16,095 nt of DNA from DASVNK01 sp964478815 (GTDB taxonomy: Bacteria > Verrucomicrobiota > Verrucomicrobiia > Limisphaerales > SXQI01), in the NCBI GenBank assembly GCA_964478815.1, contig CAYZKY010000144.1:1-16095 (forward strand), read 5' to 3'. Below the pieces are notes generated by a model. The model was not told the DNA's origin. It was given only the letters and a program-made list of their open reading frames with translations, and searched no databases. Below, in pieces: positions 7,080 through 15,842 of the stretch (position 1 is its first letter; each line of letters opens with the position of its first letter). A program made the translations under genes and the position numbers.

Positions 7080-9767
7080 ATGCAGGAATTGGAGCCGAGA
7101 GCCACAGCAAGGAGCGATGCGGAACTAATCGCAGGGATTCGCGCCGGGGACGCGGAGCTGTTCCGCGAGTTGGTGGAACGGCACGGCCCGGCGGTTTTCG
7201 GCATCGCGTGGAGCCGGCTGGGCAACCATGCGTTGGCGGAGGAAGCCGCGCAGGAAACCTTCGTCAAGGCGTACCGCACGCTCGATCTCCTGCGCCATAC
7301 CGAAAAGTTCGGCGCGTGGCTGGGCACCATCGCCCGGCATATCGCGATCAACCTCGGCATCCGTCACCGGCGCGAACTCGTGAAGCGGGAACGCTGGCAG
7401 CTCGAACAGCCCGCCGCGGCCGCACCCGAGCCGGAGGGTCCTTCCGCACCGACGCCGCAGACGGTTCAGCAAACTCTCAGCAGCCTCTCCGCGATTCATC
7501 GCGAAACGCTGGTGTTGTACTATATCGAGAGCAAAAGCATCGCCGAGGCCGCTGCCGCGCTGGGCATCTCGGAGACCGCCTTCAAAACCCGCCTGCACCG
7601 GGCCCGCGAATCGATGCGCGCCGCGCTCGAACAGCATCTCGAGTCTTCGCTCGACCGGCTCCGTCCTTCCAGCCGTTTCGCGGCCGGGGTGATGCTCTCG
7701 CTCCAACAGCAGGGCGCGACGCCCCTCCTGGGCAGCGGACTGCTGGCGGGGCTTGGCAAAGTGCTGCCTTCCGGGCTGCTGCCCCTTGGCCTTCTCATCG
7801 CCCCGATGATCCTCTCGATCTACCTGGCGCGGTGGGCGGGCCGCAAGGATCTGGAGAATTTCCGCGACCCGGAGGGTTTTCGCGCCCGGAATATGACCCT
7901 CATGCACCAATCCGCCATTGGCCGGCTCCTCCTGCTCTTCGGCACGATGGCCCTGCTCCACTTGTTCATTCCGCATCCCTGGATCATCGTCGCGGGTCTG
8001 GCCGGCCTGGGCTTGCCCGTCCTCGTGTGGAATGTCCGGCGATTTTATCTCGTCCGCAATCGCGAGGCTTTCTGGGAACTGGCCGGCGCGATTCTCCTCA
8101 TGCCGATCCTCTTCATGACCTTCCTGGACTGGGCGTCGCACTGGAGGCAGTGGTCCCTCGGACTGCTCATGCTGGCCGCGTCGCAAAACTTCCGCCGGCT
8201 GCCGTTGCGCATGGATTATTCCCTGTTCCTCCGCGCCGCCCATGGGCTCCTCCCGGTCCCGCCCGCAACACCTACTCGAACCTACACCCGGCCCGAACTC
8301 CTCGCCTTCGCCGGCTGGCTGGCCAAACGGTACCTTTGTGCCGACTGGCGCTGGGCCGGCGGTACCCTTCGTTTGCGCCTTTCCCCTGTCACTCCAAACC
8401 TCCGCGATGGCTTCCTCCCCATGGTTTGGCGCGGCGCCTCCACGCTCTCCATCGCACCGTCCGGACAGGTTTCGGCGGAGATCGGCCCGTCCTCCCGCCA
8501 ACAGCTTTTCGCTCTCGGACACCAGGAACCCCTTGATCCACTCGCCGCGCAAGTCTCGGCCAGCACCGCCGCCGCCCTCGCCGCGCATGCCCGCCACGAC
8601 ACCGTCGGCGTCGAAACCCTTCTCGGCGAACAAGCCGAGACCACCGTTTTTCGCCAATCCCTCGACCGCACGGCGTCCGCTCGGTGGCGCCTCTGGAGCC
8701 TTCGCGCCGCGGCGGGCCTTTTCATTCTCTCCGGCTTTCTGGCCTGGCGCGATTATTGGACCGGCGCACGCCAGGGGCTCGCGCCGCTTGCGCTCGAGGA
8801 GTCTGTCTTTCGCGCCGCCCTCGAAAACACTTTTGCGAAGCGTAGCGAAAGCCTGCCCTTCGAAATCGCCCACTCCGCCGTTGAACTCCCCGAGCGCCGC
8901 TTCTTCTCGGAACGTGCGCTGGCGGGTTTGCAAGAGCTTCTCCGAGAACGCATCGCCCGGCATCCCGCCACGAACGAACTCGCTCGCGCCAATCTGGCTC
9001 TGCTGCACGATGATCTTCTCCAGCGCGTTTTCCACGCTGGAATTCTCGATGCCGCCGAATGGGCCGCCCTAGGCGTTTCGCTTCCCGGTCTGCGGCAGGA
9101 AGTTCAGTCCTGGCCGGCGGAACAACGCGCAGCCTATCTCGATGCCTCGCCGGGCCTGATCGGTCGTTCTCCGCCGCACAGCAGCGCGCCGCCATCGTAC
9201 TACCGCCACACCATTCTCAACACCGTCCTCCTCGATCTGCGCACCCGGCTTCTCGAACAGGGCGGCCTTCTGCAGGATTTCGATACCGAGCCACTGGTCT
9301 CCTCCATTGCAGCGCACCAGATTCTGCCCAAGGGCGAGGAGGACGACCGTTGGCAAGACCTCGACGGTGAAGCTCTCCGCGGCCTGTTTCTGCTGGCCCG
9401 CCAATCGCCGCTGGTGGACACGGCGGATGCCGTCGCCATTCTCGCGCGCTTCGGGCAGCTCGGCCGCATCGACCGCGAGGCGTGCATCCAAGGCATCCTC
9501 CGGCACCACGTCGGGCGCGGCTTGTTCATCTCTCCCCAGATTCCCGGCTCGGCGTGGCGCGTGCGCGGCGACGCCCGGAGCGCCTGGAGCGCCCTCCATG
9601 CGCTCCGCCTCCTGGGCGCTCTGGACCGCGTTCCAGACCTCGCTCGCTGGCAGTTCCGCACCACGCGCTATACCAAGCACGATCCGGCTCACTCCCCTTG
9701 GGAGATCATCGAAGCCTTCGGTCTCGCCCAGCGCTTCGCTCACGGCGAGTTTCTTCGACTGAACTGA
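7080..9767 (+). CDS. ECF-type sigma-70 factor fused to a multi-span membrane and helical region
   Basis: An 895-residue fusion. Residues about 13-100 are a sigma-70 region 2 (DAELIAGIRAGDAELFREL, then AEEAAQETFVKAYR). An Ala/Pro-rich linker follows at 108-128, and region 4 at about 130-182 holds the helix-turn-helix (SIAEAAAALGISETAFKTRL). Then come hydrophobic segments at about 227-250, 281-297, 300-318 and 332-348, a soluble part, a further span at about 539-556, and a helical C-terminus. A late block (SAWSALHALRLLGALDRVP) recalls alpha/alpha repeats of prenyltransferase-like domains; that is tentative. A classical ECF factor ends near residue 190, so about 700 residues are extra. The architecture suggests a sigma factor held at the membrane by its own tail. 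ATG 7080 is preferred over GTG 6999 because similarity starts there. No anti-sigma gene is adjacent. Confidence 0.85.
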   Translation: MQELEPRATARSDAELIAGIRAGDAELFRELVERHGPAVFGIAWSRLGNHALAEEAAQETFVKAYRTLDLLRHTEKFGAWLGTIARHIAINLGIRHRRELVKRERWQLEQPAAAAPEPEGPSAPTPQTVQQTLSSLSAIHRETLVLYYIESKSIAEAAAALGISETAFKTRLHRARESMRAALEQHLESSLDRLRPSSRFAAGVMLSLQQQGATPLLGSGLLAGLGKVLPSGLLPLGLLIAPMILSIYLARWAGRKDLENFRDPEGFRARNMTLMHQSAIGRLLLLFGTMALLHLFIPHPWIIVAGLAGLGLPVLVWNVRRFYLVRNREAFWELAGAILLMPILFMTFLDWASHWRQWSLGLLMLAASQNFRRLPLRMDYSLFLRAAHGLLPVPPATPTRTYTRPELLAFAGWLAKRYLCADWRWAGGTLRLRLSPVTPNLRDGFLPMVWRGASTLSIAPSGQVSAEIGPSSRQQLFALGHQEPLDPLAAQVSASTAAALAAHARHDTVGVETLLGEQAETTVFRQSLDRTASARWRLWSLRAAAGLFILSGFLAWRDYWTGARQGLAPLALEESVFRAALENTFAKRSESLPFEIAHSAVELPERRFFSERALAGLQELLRERIARHPATNELARANLALLHDDLLQRVFHAGILDAAEWAALGVSLPGLRQEVQSWPAEQRAAYLDASPGLIGRSPPHSSAPPSYYRHTILNTVLLDLRTRLLEQGGLLQDFDTEPLVSSIAAHQILPKGEEDDRWQDLDGEALRGLFLLARQSPLVDTADAVAILARFGQLGRIDREACIQGILRHHVGRGLFISPQIPGSAWRVRGDARSAWSALHALRLLGALDRVPDLARWQFRTTRYTKHDPAHSPWEIIEAFGLAQRFAHGEFLRLN

Positions 9768-9869
9768 GCGGCCCCCGACTCGCTCGGGCTGGCCGTTCAT
9801 CACGCTGCGTTCCGGTCAAGAGTCTCGTTATCACGCCCGGCACGATTTCCCGCCGAAAGCTATCGGCAC

Positions 9870-9902
9870 AAAAAAAGCGGCCTCCCTCGAAAGGGAGGCC
9901 GC
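9870..9902 (-). terminator. Intrinsic terminator of the giant surface-protein gene
   Basis: A perfect 11-bp stem (9877-9887 with 9892-9902, GCGGCCTCCCT and its complement) with a 4-base loop is followed on the minus strand by seven T. It lies 21 bp past the stop codon at 9923. The T-run is only on the minus side, so it does not serve the sigma-factor gene. Confidence 0.92.
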
Positions 9903-9922
9903 TGCGCGGAATGATCGATCGA

Positions 9923-12900
9923 TTACGGGTTCGCCGTCACGTTTTCGAACGTGGCCGTGCTGAGCGCGCCGTCGTTATGCGCGGTCACCGCCAAGCCGAT
10001 GTAGACCGAGGAGCCCATGTAGATGGTCTTCGATCCGATCGTCGTCCAGGAGCCGTCGGCGCCGGTCGCCGAGCGATACGCGGTGAAGGTGTTGCCGCTG
10101 CGGACAATCTTCACCCAGTAAGGCGCCGCCAAGCCCGTCGTATGGATGTTGTCGCTCGACCCGCCGGTGCTGGAGCGATACTGGAAGGCCACGCCGTTGC
10201 TGGGCGTGACAAACACGGAGGCGTGCTCCGAGCCGTTGTTGAGCGTTTCGCGGATCATCACGCCCGCCTTGGCCCACTCATGCGTGTTGCCGACGCTGGT
10301 GACGCGCGCCACGATGCTGCAATCGCCGCTGGCCGTCTGATAGACATAGCGGAACTCGTCGCACACGCCCCAGATGTCTTCACCCGAACCGTTGAGCGTG
10401 AACTGCTTCTTGATGCCGTCGTAGCTGGCTCCACCCGTCTTGGCCACGGCTCCGATGTCCTTCTTGCCCCACGGGCTCGGCAGGGTGCCGGCCGGGGTAG
10501 AAGGCACCGGGCTGCAGCCTGTGCTTTCGCCAGCGGCGGTGACCGCCACCACGAGGTAGTAATAGGTGGTGCCGTTCGAGACGGACGTATCCGTCCAGCT
10601 CGTGGAGGTCAACCCGCTCTTGACGGTGGTGTAGCTGCCGCCCGCGCTGGTCGCGCGTTTGACCTTGTAGCTGGTGGCGCCTGAAACCGAATTCCAAGTC
10701 AGGCTCACGGCGCAGTTGCCGGCCGTCGCGAGGACTTGCGTCGGGCAGGCCGGCGGTGTGGCCGCCGGAGTAGACGGCACCGGGGTGCAGCCTATGCTGG
10801 TGCCGGCTCCGTTCACCGCCAGCACGAGGTAGTAGTAGGTCGTGCCGTTCGAGAGGGACGTATCCGTCCAGCTCGTGGAGGTCAACCCGCTCTTGACGGT
10901 GGTGTAGCTGNNNNNNNNNNNNNNNNNNNNNNNNNNNNNNNNNNNNNNNNNNNNNNNNNNNNNNNNNNNNNNNNNNNNNNNNNNNNNNNNNNNNNNNNNN
11001 NNNNNNNNNNCCGCCCGCGCTGGTGGCGCGTTTGATGGTGTAGCTCGTCGCACCCGAAACGGCGTTCCAGGTGAGGCTCACGGCGCAGTTGCCGGCTGTC
11101 GCGAGAACTTGCGTCGGGCAGGCCGGCGGTTCGGGCGCCGGAGTGGTGCCGCCATTCGGGCAGATGTTCAGGTTCTTGATCTTGAACCAGTCGTTCGGAG
11201 TCGAATCCGACGTGGAGGCCGCGATCACCAGGATATTGCCCGAGCGCTCGCCGGAGTTAAAGTCGGCGGTGCGGGCGGTGGTCAAGGTGGTGTCGTTGTC
11301 TTCCTTGTATCCGAGCCCCGTGAGCAACGCGTCGCTCAGGGTTTGGTGATTGTTGAAGGCATTCGCGATATTGCCGATCCAGACGGTGACGTCGCTGTCT
11401 TCCACGACATAACCGAGGTAGGCGCTATCGACCGTCACCGCCTGCGAGAACTCGAACAGGATGTAGTTGTTGCGATCCACGTTGTCGACGGTGTGCTTGT
11501 TGCCGCTGCCGTCGCCTTCGCCGGAATCGGTCACTCCCAATCCGCCGCTGTACTGGCCGAGGTACCCCGCCGCCCAGCTTCCGCCGGTGGTGCGGCTGAA
11601 GGCGCTGGCCTTCACCGAAACCCCGTTCACCGAGAAGGTGCGGATGTTGCCCGCGCCGCTGCCGGAATTCGAGCCGCCGGTGAGGCTGACCGTCGATTCG
11701 ATGCACGGAGCCGCCGGCTTGTTGATGCCCGCGTCCCAAGTCGGATCGTTCTCGCCGTCCACCAAGGTGGTGCAGGCGGCCACGCCCGTCGCCGGGTTGG
11801 CATCGCTGTCGTTCGCATCCGAGGCGCCGCTCGGCGTGGATGGGCTGAACACGTAGCCCGCCGGCAGGCCGCTGAACTTCACATAGTAGTCGCCCGGAGG
11901 CACCGTGAAGTTGTAGAGACCGCCACCCGCGGTGGTCGTGGTCGCCACGAAGGTGTTGTCGCACTTGTAGAGGTCGACCTTCACCCCGTTGACGCCCGGT
12001 TCACCCGCATCCTGGACGCCGTTGGCATCCAGGTCGTCCCAAACCTTGTCCCCGATCGACGCCAGCGGAACTTCCGGCAAGCAAATGCCGAGGATTTTCA
12101 GCTTGAACCAGTCGTTGGGCGTGGTGTCGGAGGTGGAGGCGGCGATCACCAGGATATTTCCGGTAACCTGGCCCGCGTTGAATTCCGCGGTGCGCGTGCC
12201 GGTCAGTTCCGTGTCGTTGTCCTCTTTCAGACTGAGTCCGGCCAGGAGCGCGTCGCTCAACGTCTGATGGTTGTTGTAGGCGTTCGGAATGTTTCCGACC
12301 CACGCGGTGAGATCGCTGTCTTCCACGACGTAACCGAGCGTGGCGCTCGTCACGGTGACTTCCTGCGAGAATTCAAACAGGATGTAGTTGAAGCGACCGA
12401 CGTTATCGACGGTATGCTTGTTGTTGCTGCCGTCTCCTTCGCTGGAATCCGTGACGCCCAAGCCGCCGCTATACTGGCCGAGGTAGGCCGCCGCCCAAGC
12501 GCCGGCCGAGTCGCGGCTGAAGGCGGTCGCCTTCACCGAGACACCGTTGGCGGAGAAAGTGCGGACATTGCCCGCGCCGCTGCCGGAGTTCGATCCGCCC
12601 GTGAGGGAGAACGGCCCCTCGACGCACGGCTCTTCGGGCTCGACGAGCCCCGCGTCCCACGTCGGATCATGTTCGCCCGACTCGAGGGTCGTGCAGGCCA
12701 TGGCTCCGGTGCCCGTGTTGGCGTCGCTATCCGAGGCGTTCGCGCCTTGATCCTGCGTGGTGAACACATACCCGGCCGGCAGAACCACCAGGATATTGTA
12801 ATCGCCCGGTGTCAACCCCGTGAAGGCATACAGGCCGTTGCTATCGGTGGTGGTGGAAGCCAGGACGTTCCCCGCGCAATCCAGCAGACGCACCGTCACT

Positions 12901-15086
12901 CCGCCCACGCCCGGTTCGCCAAGGTCCTGCTGGCCATTGGCATTGGTGTCTTTCCAGACGAAGTCGCCGATGCTGGCCGGCTTGTAGAAGCCGGCATCCC
13001 AAGTGTCATCGTTCTCGCCCGCCACCAAGGTGGTGCAGGCCATCTCGCCCGTGATCGGATCCGCATCGCTGTCGGTCGGATCGGAGGCGCCGCCCGCTAC
13101 GGACGGGCTCGCCGCGTAACCGGCCGGAGCCAGCACTTTGATCTTGTAGTCGCCCGGCATCAAACCGCCGAAGCCGTAGAGGCCATTCGCGTCCGTCACC
13201 GTGCTGTTGAGCACGTTGCCCGCGCAATCCAGCAACTGCACCGTCACGCCCGGGATGCCGGGTTCGCCGAGGTCTTGCACGCCATTCGCGTTCTTGTCTT
13301 CCCACACGAAGTTGCCGATGCTGGCCGGCTTGTAGAAGCCCGCGTCCCACGTATCGTCGTTTTCGCCTGGAACCAGCGTGGTGCAGGCCATCTCGCCCGT
13401 GATCGGGTCGGCATCGCTGTCCGTCGGATCGGAGGCGCCACCCGCCACGGACGGGCTCGCCGCGTAACCGGCCGGAGCCAGCACTTTGATCTTGTAGTCG
13501 CCCGGCATCAAACCGCCGAAGCCGTAGAGGCCATTCGCGTCCGTCACCGTGCTGTTGAGCACGTTGCCCGCGCAATCCAGCAACTGCACCGTCACGCCCG
13601 GGATGCCGGGTTCGCCGAGGTCTTGCACGCCATTCGCGTTCTTGTCTTCCCACACGAAGTTGCCGATGCTGGCCGGCTTGTAGAAGCCCGCGTCCCACGT
13701 ATCGTCGTTTTCGCCTGGAACCAGCGTGGTGCAGGCCATTTCGCCGGTGACCGGGTCGGCATCGCTGTCGGTCGGATCGGAAACCAGGCTGACCACCGAG
13801 GGGCTCGGCAGGTAACCGGCCGGAGCCAGCACCTTGATCTTGTAGTCGCCCGGGAACAGGCCGCTGAACCCATACAGACCGTTGGCATCGGTCGTGGTGC
13901 TGTCGAGCACGTTGCCATCGCAATCCAGCAACTGTACCGTCACACTTGGGATGCCGGGTTCGCCGAGGTCCTGCTGGCCATTGGCATTCGTGTCTTCCCA
14001 CACGAAATCGCCGATGCTGGCCAGTTTGTAGAAGCCGGCGTCCCACGTATCGTCGTTTTCGCCGCCCACCAACGTCGTGCAGGCCATTTCGCCCGTCACG
14101 GGATCCGCGTCGCTATCGGTCGGATCGGAGGCCGTATCGGCGACCGACGGGCTCGGCAAGTAACCGGCGGGTGCCAGCACCTTGACCTTGTAGTCGCCCG
14201 GCATCAGGCCCGTGAATCCATACAGGCCGTTGGCGTCGGTCGTGGTGCTATCCAGCACATTGCCGCCGCAATCCAGCAACTGCACCGTGACGCCCGGGAT
14301 GCCGGGTTCGCCGAGGTCTTGCACGCCGTCGGCATTCGTATCCTCCCACACGAAATTGCCGATTGATGCGCACACCAGCGGCACTTCGATAATGATGAGC
14401 TGAACATCGTCCAGCGCGCTGTAATTCTGATCGTAGCTGATCACGGCGGCGATCTTGTCCCCGCAGTCCGGAATCCAGTTGGGAGCGGCGGCGGCGGCGG
14501 CGGCCAGCAAGTTGTTGACGGCCGTTTGATTGAATCCAGGCAAATGCGGTGGAGTGAGATTGGGAATGCCGATTAAGTACCACATTGCTTCCTGGACAAT
14601 GCCGTAATTGAGGTAGCCCGGCTGGCCGATGGTGCCGCGATGATTGATGATCCAATTGATCTGGCGCCAGGTAGCGGCGTCGACATGGACGCCCGTGTGC
14701 GCCGGGATCTGCGAATTGAGGCTGGGATCGCAACTCGAAATAATCTGGCCGTTGTACGGGAAAAACTGCGTGTAGGGTTGGACCGCCAGGCTTGTCTCGA
14801 AATCGATGCACCAGGCGGGGTAGAGGCCGTTGGGGACGATCGGAGTGACTTCGGGGCTCGCGTTCACGATGTCGACCGTGATCCAGCTATAGTTGTTGGC
14901 CACACCGGCCGCACCGGTGCCGCTGGGATAGTACCCGGCGACCAAGGTGTCGACTTCATTATTGGGCGCGGGTGGTAGTACGAGCGGACAACTGGCACTC
15001 GCAAGCGTGTCCGGCGACGAAACCGCCAGCAGGGCGGTCGCCGCGAAGGAGCTTGCCAGTCCCATCAGAGGGGAGAGTTTATTCAT
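9923..15086 (-). CDS. Giant secreted repeat protein: thioester-like domain, SdrD-B, XDP1-like, Fn3, DUF1349
   Basis: A surface or secreted protein interrupted by a 100-N gap (10911-11010). Closing the gap at zero length gives one frame of 1,687 residues. Order: signal peptide (1 to about 31); an N-terminal domain (33-238) with AWCID (Cys93) and VQEAMWY (Gln165), as in thioester adhesin domains; five SdrD-B repeats at 240, 356, 472, 588 and 704, each with a calcium-type loop (DTNADGVQDLGEPG) and two Cys; a 182-residue domain (821-1002) with GLGVTD and HTVDN, resembling exosortase-dependent XDP1 proteins; a sixth SdrD-B; a second 182-residue copy (1128-1309); Fn3 repeats of 91 residues; a DUF1349-like lectin-fold end. 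No LPXTG, PEP-CTERM or type-9 tail is present. ATG 15086 gives a good signal peptide but no Shine-Dalgarno sequence. A role in adhesion or in the extracellular matrix is inferred. Confidence 0.88.
10911..11010. other. Assembly gap (100 N) inside an Fn3 repeat
   Basis: Exactly 100 N, a common placeholder for unknown length. The flanks (GTAGCTG and CCGCCCGCGCTGG) are contiguous in the neighbouring Fn3 copy at 10632-10650. Joining them directly keeps the frame and gives a 273-bp repeat unit, the same spacing seen between the unbroken parts of the two copies. The gap therefore hides zero or a whole number of 273-bp units. Confidence 0.9.
13099..13391 (-). repeat. Long direct repeat, copy 1 (SdrD-B unit)
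   Basis: These 293 bp match 13447-13739 base for base, at an offset of 348 bp (116 codons, one SdrD-B unit). Outside this block the two units diverge by scattered changes, some silent. Recent duplication or gene conversion explains it. Confidence 0.92.
13447..13739 (-). repeat. Long direct repeat, copy 2 (SdrD-B unit)
   Basis: Second copy of the 293-bp perfect repeat inside the giant gene. The encoded repeats 3 and 4 differ only at a Pro/Ala before GENDD, whereas repeats 1, 2 and 5 differ at many positions. Confidence 0.92.
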
Positions 15087-15252
15087 AACAGAGGAGGATT
15101 CTTCAGTCGGTCTTTCGATTTCGAATGATTGAGCAGCTAGTTTTTTTCGGGCGTAAACAATCCAAAGTTCGATTCAAAAAGGAACAACCCTCTCGCCATT
15201 CATCAACGAAAGGCAAGCGGGTGAAAGCGGGCTGGCGAGGCAGAAAAGAGGC

Positions 15253-15278
15253 CGCAAGAAACCGGCTATTCACCGGTT
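15253..15278 (-). terminator. Possible intrinsic terminator or attenuator after the micro-protein gene
   Basis: AACCGG (15260-15265) and CCGGTT (15273-15278) form a 6-bp stem with a 7-base loop. On the minus strand TTTCTT follows, a weak T-run. A competing 7-bp stem (15276-15282 with 15294-15300) overlaps it. It could separate the micro-protein message from the giant gene, which starts 213 bp on. Confidence 0.42.
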
Positions 15279-15299
15279 CCTCGCGAACCTGAGGAGGAA

Positions 15300-15464
15300 C
15301 TAGCGCTTGATCAGCTTCTTGGCCAAGCCGAGACCGGCGACCGAGAGAGCGAGGAGCGCGGCGGAAACTCCGCCGTCCGGCACGGGAATGCCGATATCGG
15401 CAGACGCTTGCGAAAGCGTTGCCGCGACGATCATCAGAGCGGTGAACAATGAGGTATTTTTCAT
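15300..15464 (-). CDS. 54-residue VPDSG-type (VPDGG) exosortase sorting-signal micro-protein
   Basis: A complete 54-residue reading frame from ATG 15464 to TAG. Residues 1-22 form a signal peptide (MKNTSLFTALMIVAATL, then SQASA) with an A-x-A cleavage site. Residues 28-54 are a VPDSG-CTERM-like tail: VPDGG, a hydrophobic span (VSAALLALSVAGLGLA) and a basic end KKLIKR. Such tails are recognised by exosortases in Verrucomicrobia and Lentisphaerae. Almost nothing lies between the two signals (about five residues, DIGIP), so after both cleavages only a very short peptide would remain. Another frame across this stretch is longer but lacks any protein character. A sigma-54 promoter lies about 50 bp upstream, and the giant surface protein follows on the same strand. 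The function is unknown; it may serve as a membrane or matrix peptide, or as a carrier for polysaccharide attachment. Confidence 0.85.
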   Translation of the reverse strand: MKNTSLFTALMIVAATLSQASADIGIPVPDGGVSAALLALSVAGLGLAKKLIKR

Positions 15465-15511
15465 TTTTAAGTTTGGTTAGGCGGGCTCTTGTAGAACCCA
15501 TGCAAACCGCA

Positions 15512-15527
15512 AGCAAGGCGTGTGCCG
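15512..15527 (-). promoter_or_regulatory. Sigma-54 (-24/-12) promoter for the VPDGG micro-protein
   Basis: On the minus strand it reads CGGCACACGCCTTGCT, compared with the consensus TGGCACGNNNNTTGCW. GG and GC are exactly 10 bases apart, and the fixed positions match except the first T and the seventh G. The predicted start is near 15501, giving a leader of roughly 37 bases before ATG 15464. Confidence 0.75.
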
Positions 15528-15607
15528 AAATTTAATCGAATACACAAGACTTTAACCATAAACAGTTTAGGAATTAAATACGGGTCAATAGAGCCATTCG
15601 GCCTGCC

Positions 15608-15636
15608 AAAAACTGTAAATTTGGCTTACAGTTTTT
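15608..15636. promoter_or_regulatory. Perfect 11-bp inverted repeat, candidate enhancer site
   Basis: AAAAACTGTAA (15608-15618) is mirrored by TTACAGTTTTT (15626-15636) around a 7-base spacer. Its centre is about 95 bp upstream of the minus-strand -24 element, the usual place for a sigma-54 activator site. It could instead be a weak bidirectional hairpin. Confidence 0.65.
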
Positions 15637-15707
15637 CAGATTAATACCGTGTCGCCGGTAGATATGATCGGCCCTACCTGAGCTAAGGGTAACCCCCTAA
15701 GCCAAAG

Positions 15708-15746
15708 CATGAACAAAAATAGCCATCGAAGAGAGTTTTGTTCATG
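15708..15746. promoter_or_regulatory. Perfect 11-bp inverted repeat, second candidate enhancer site
   Basis: CATGAACAAAA (15708-15718) is mirrored by TTTTGTTCATG (15736-15746), with 17 bases between. Its centre is about 117 bp upstream of the glnB -24 element and about 200 bp from the divergent promoter. The sequence does not match the NtrC consensus. Confidence 0.55.
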
Positions 15747-15842
15747 GGTAATTTAGTGGCTAAAAATCAACAGTGAACTCATTTAGTAACAACTCGTTGA
15801 TTTCCAACGCATTACGCATCAGAAAACACGCCGCTAAAAGCT

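Noticed and set aside
7125..9035. Long minus-strand open frame opposite the sigma-factor gene
   Set aside because: Composition is Gly/Glu/Arg-rich without any motif. The plus strand carries clear sigma regions 2 and 4.
11109..14366. A plus-strand open frame of more than 1,000 codons opposite the giant gene
   Set aside because: It is a shadow of the GC-rich, repeat-bearing minus-strand gene. It has no domain signature and no sensible N-terminus, and its repeats mirror those of SdrD-B.
15001..15030. Lipoprotein signal in the giant protein (Cys33)
   Set aside because: The residues before Cys33 are SAS with no Leu at -3, so the lipobox is not met; an ordinary signal peptidase I site fits better.
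15103..15516. 137-codon minus-strand frame overlapping the VPDGG gene
   Set aside because: Arg/Ser-rich out-of-frame reading of the micro-protein gene. The 54-residue frame has a clean signal peptide and sorting tail.
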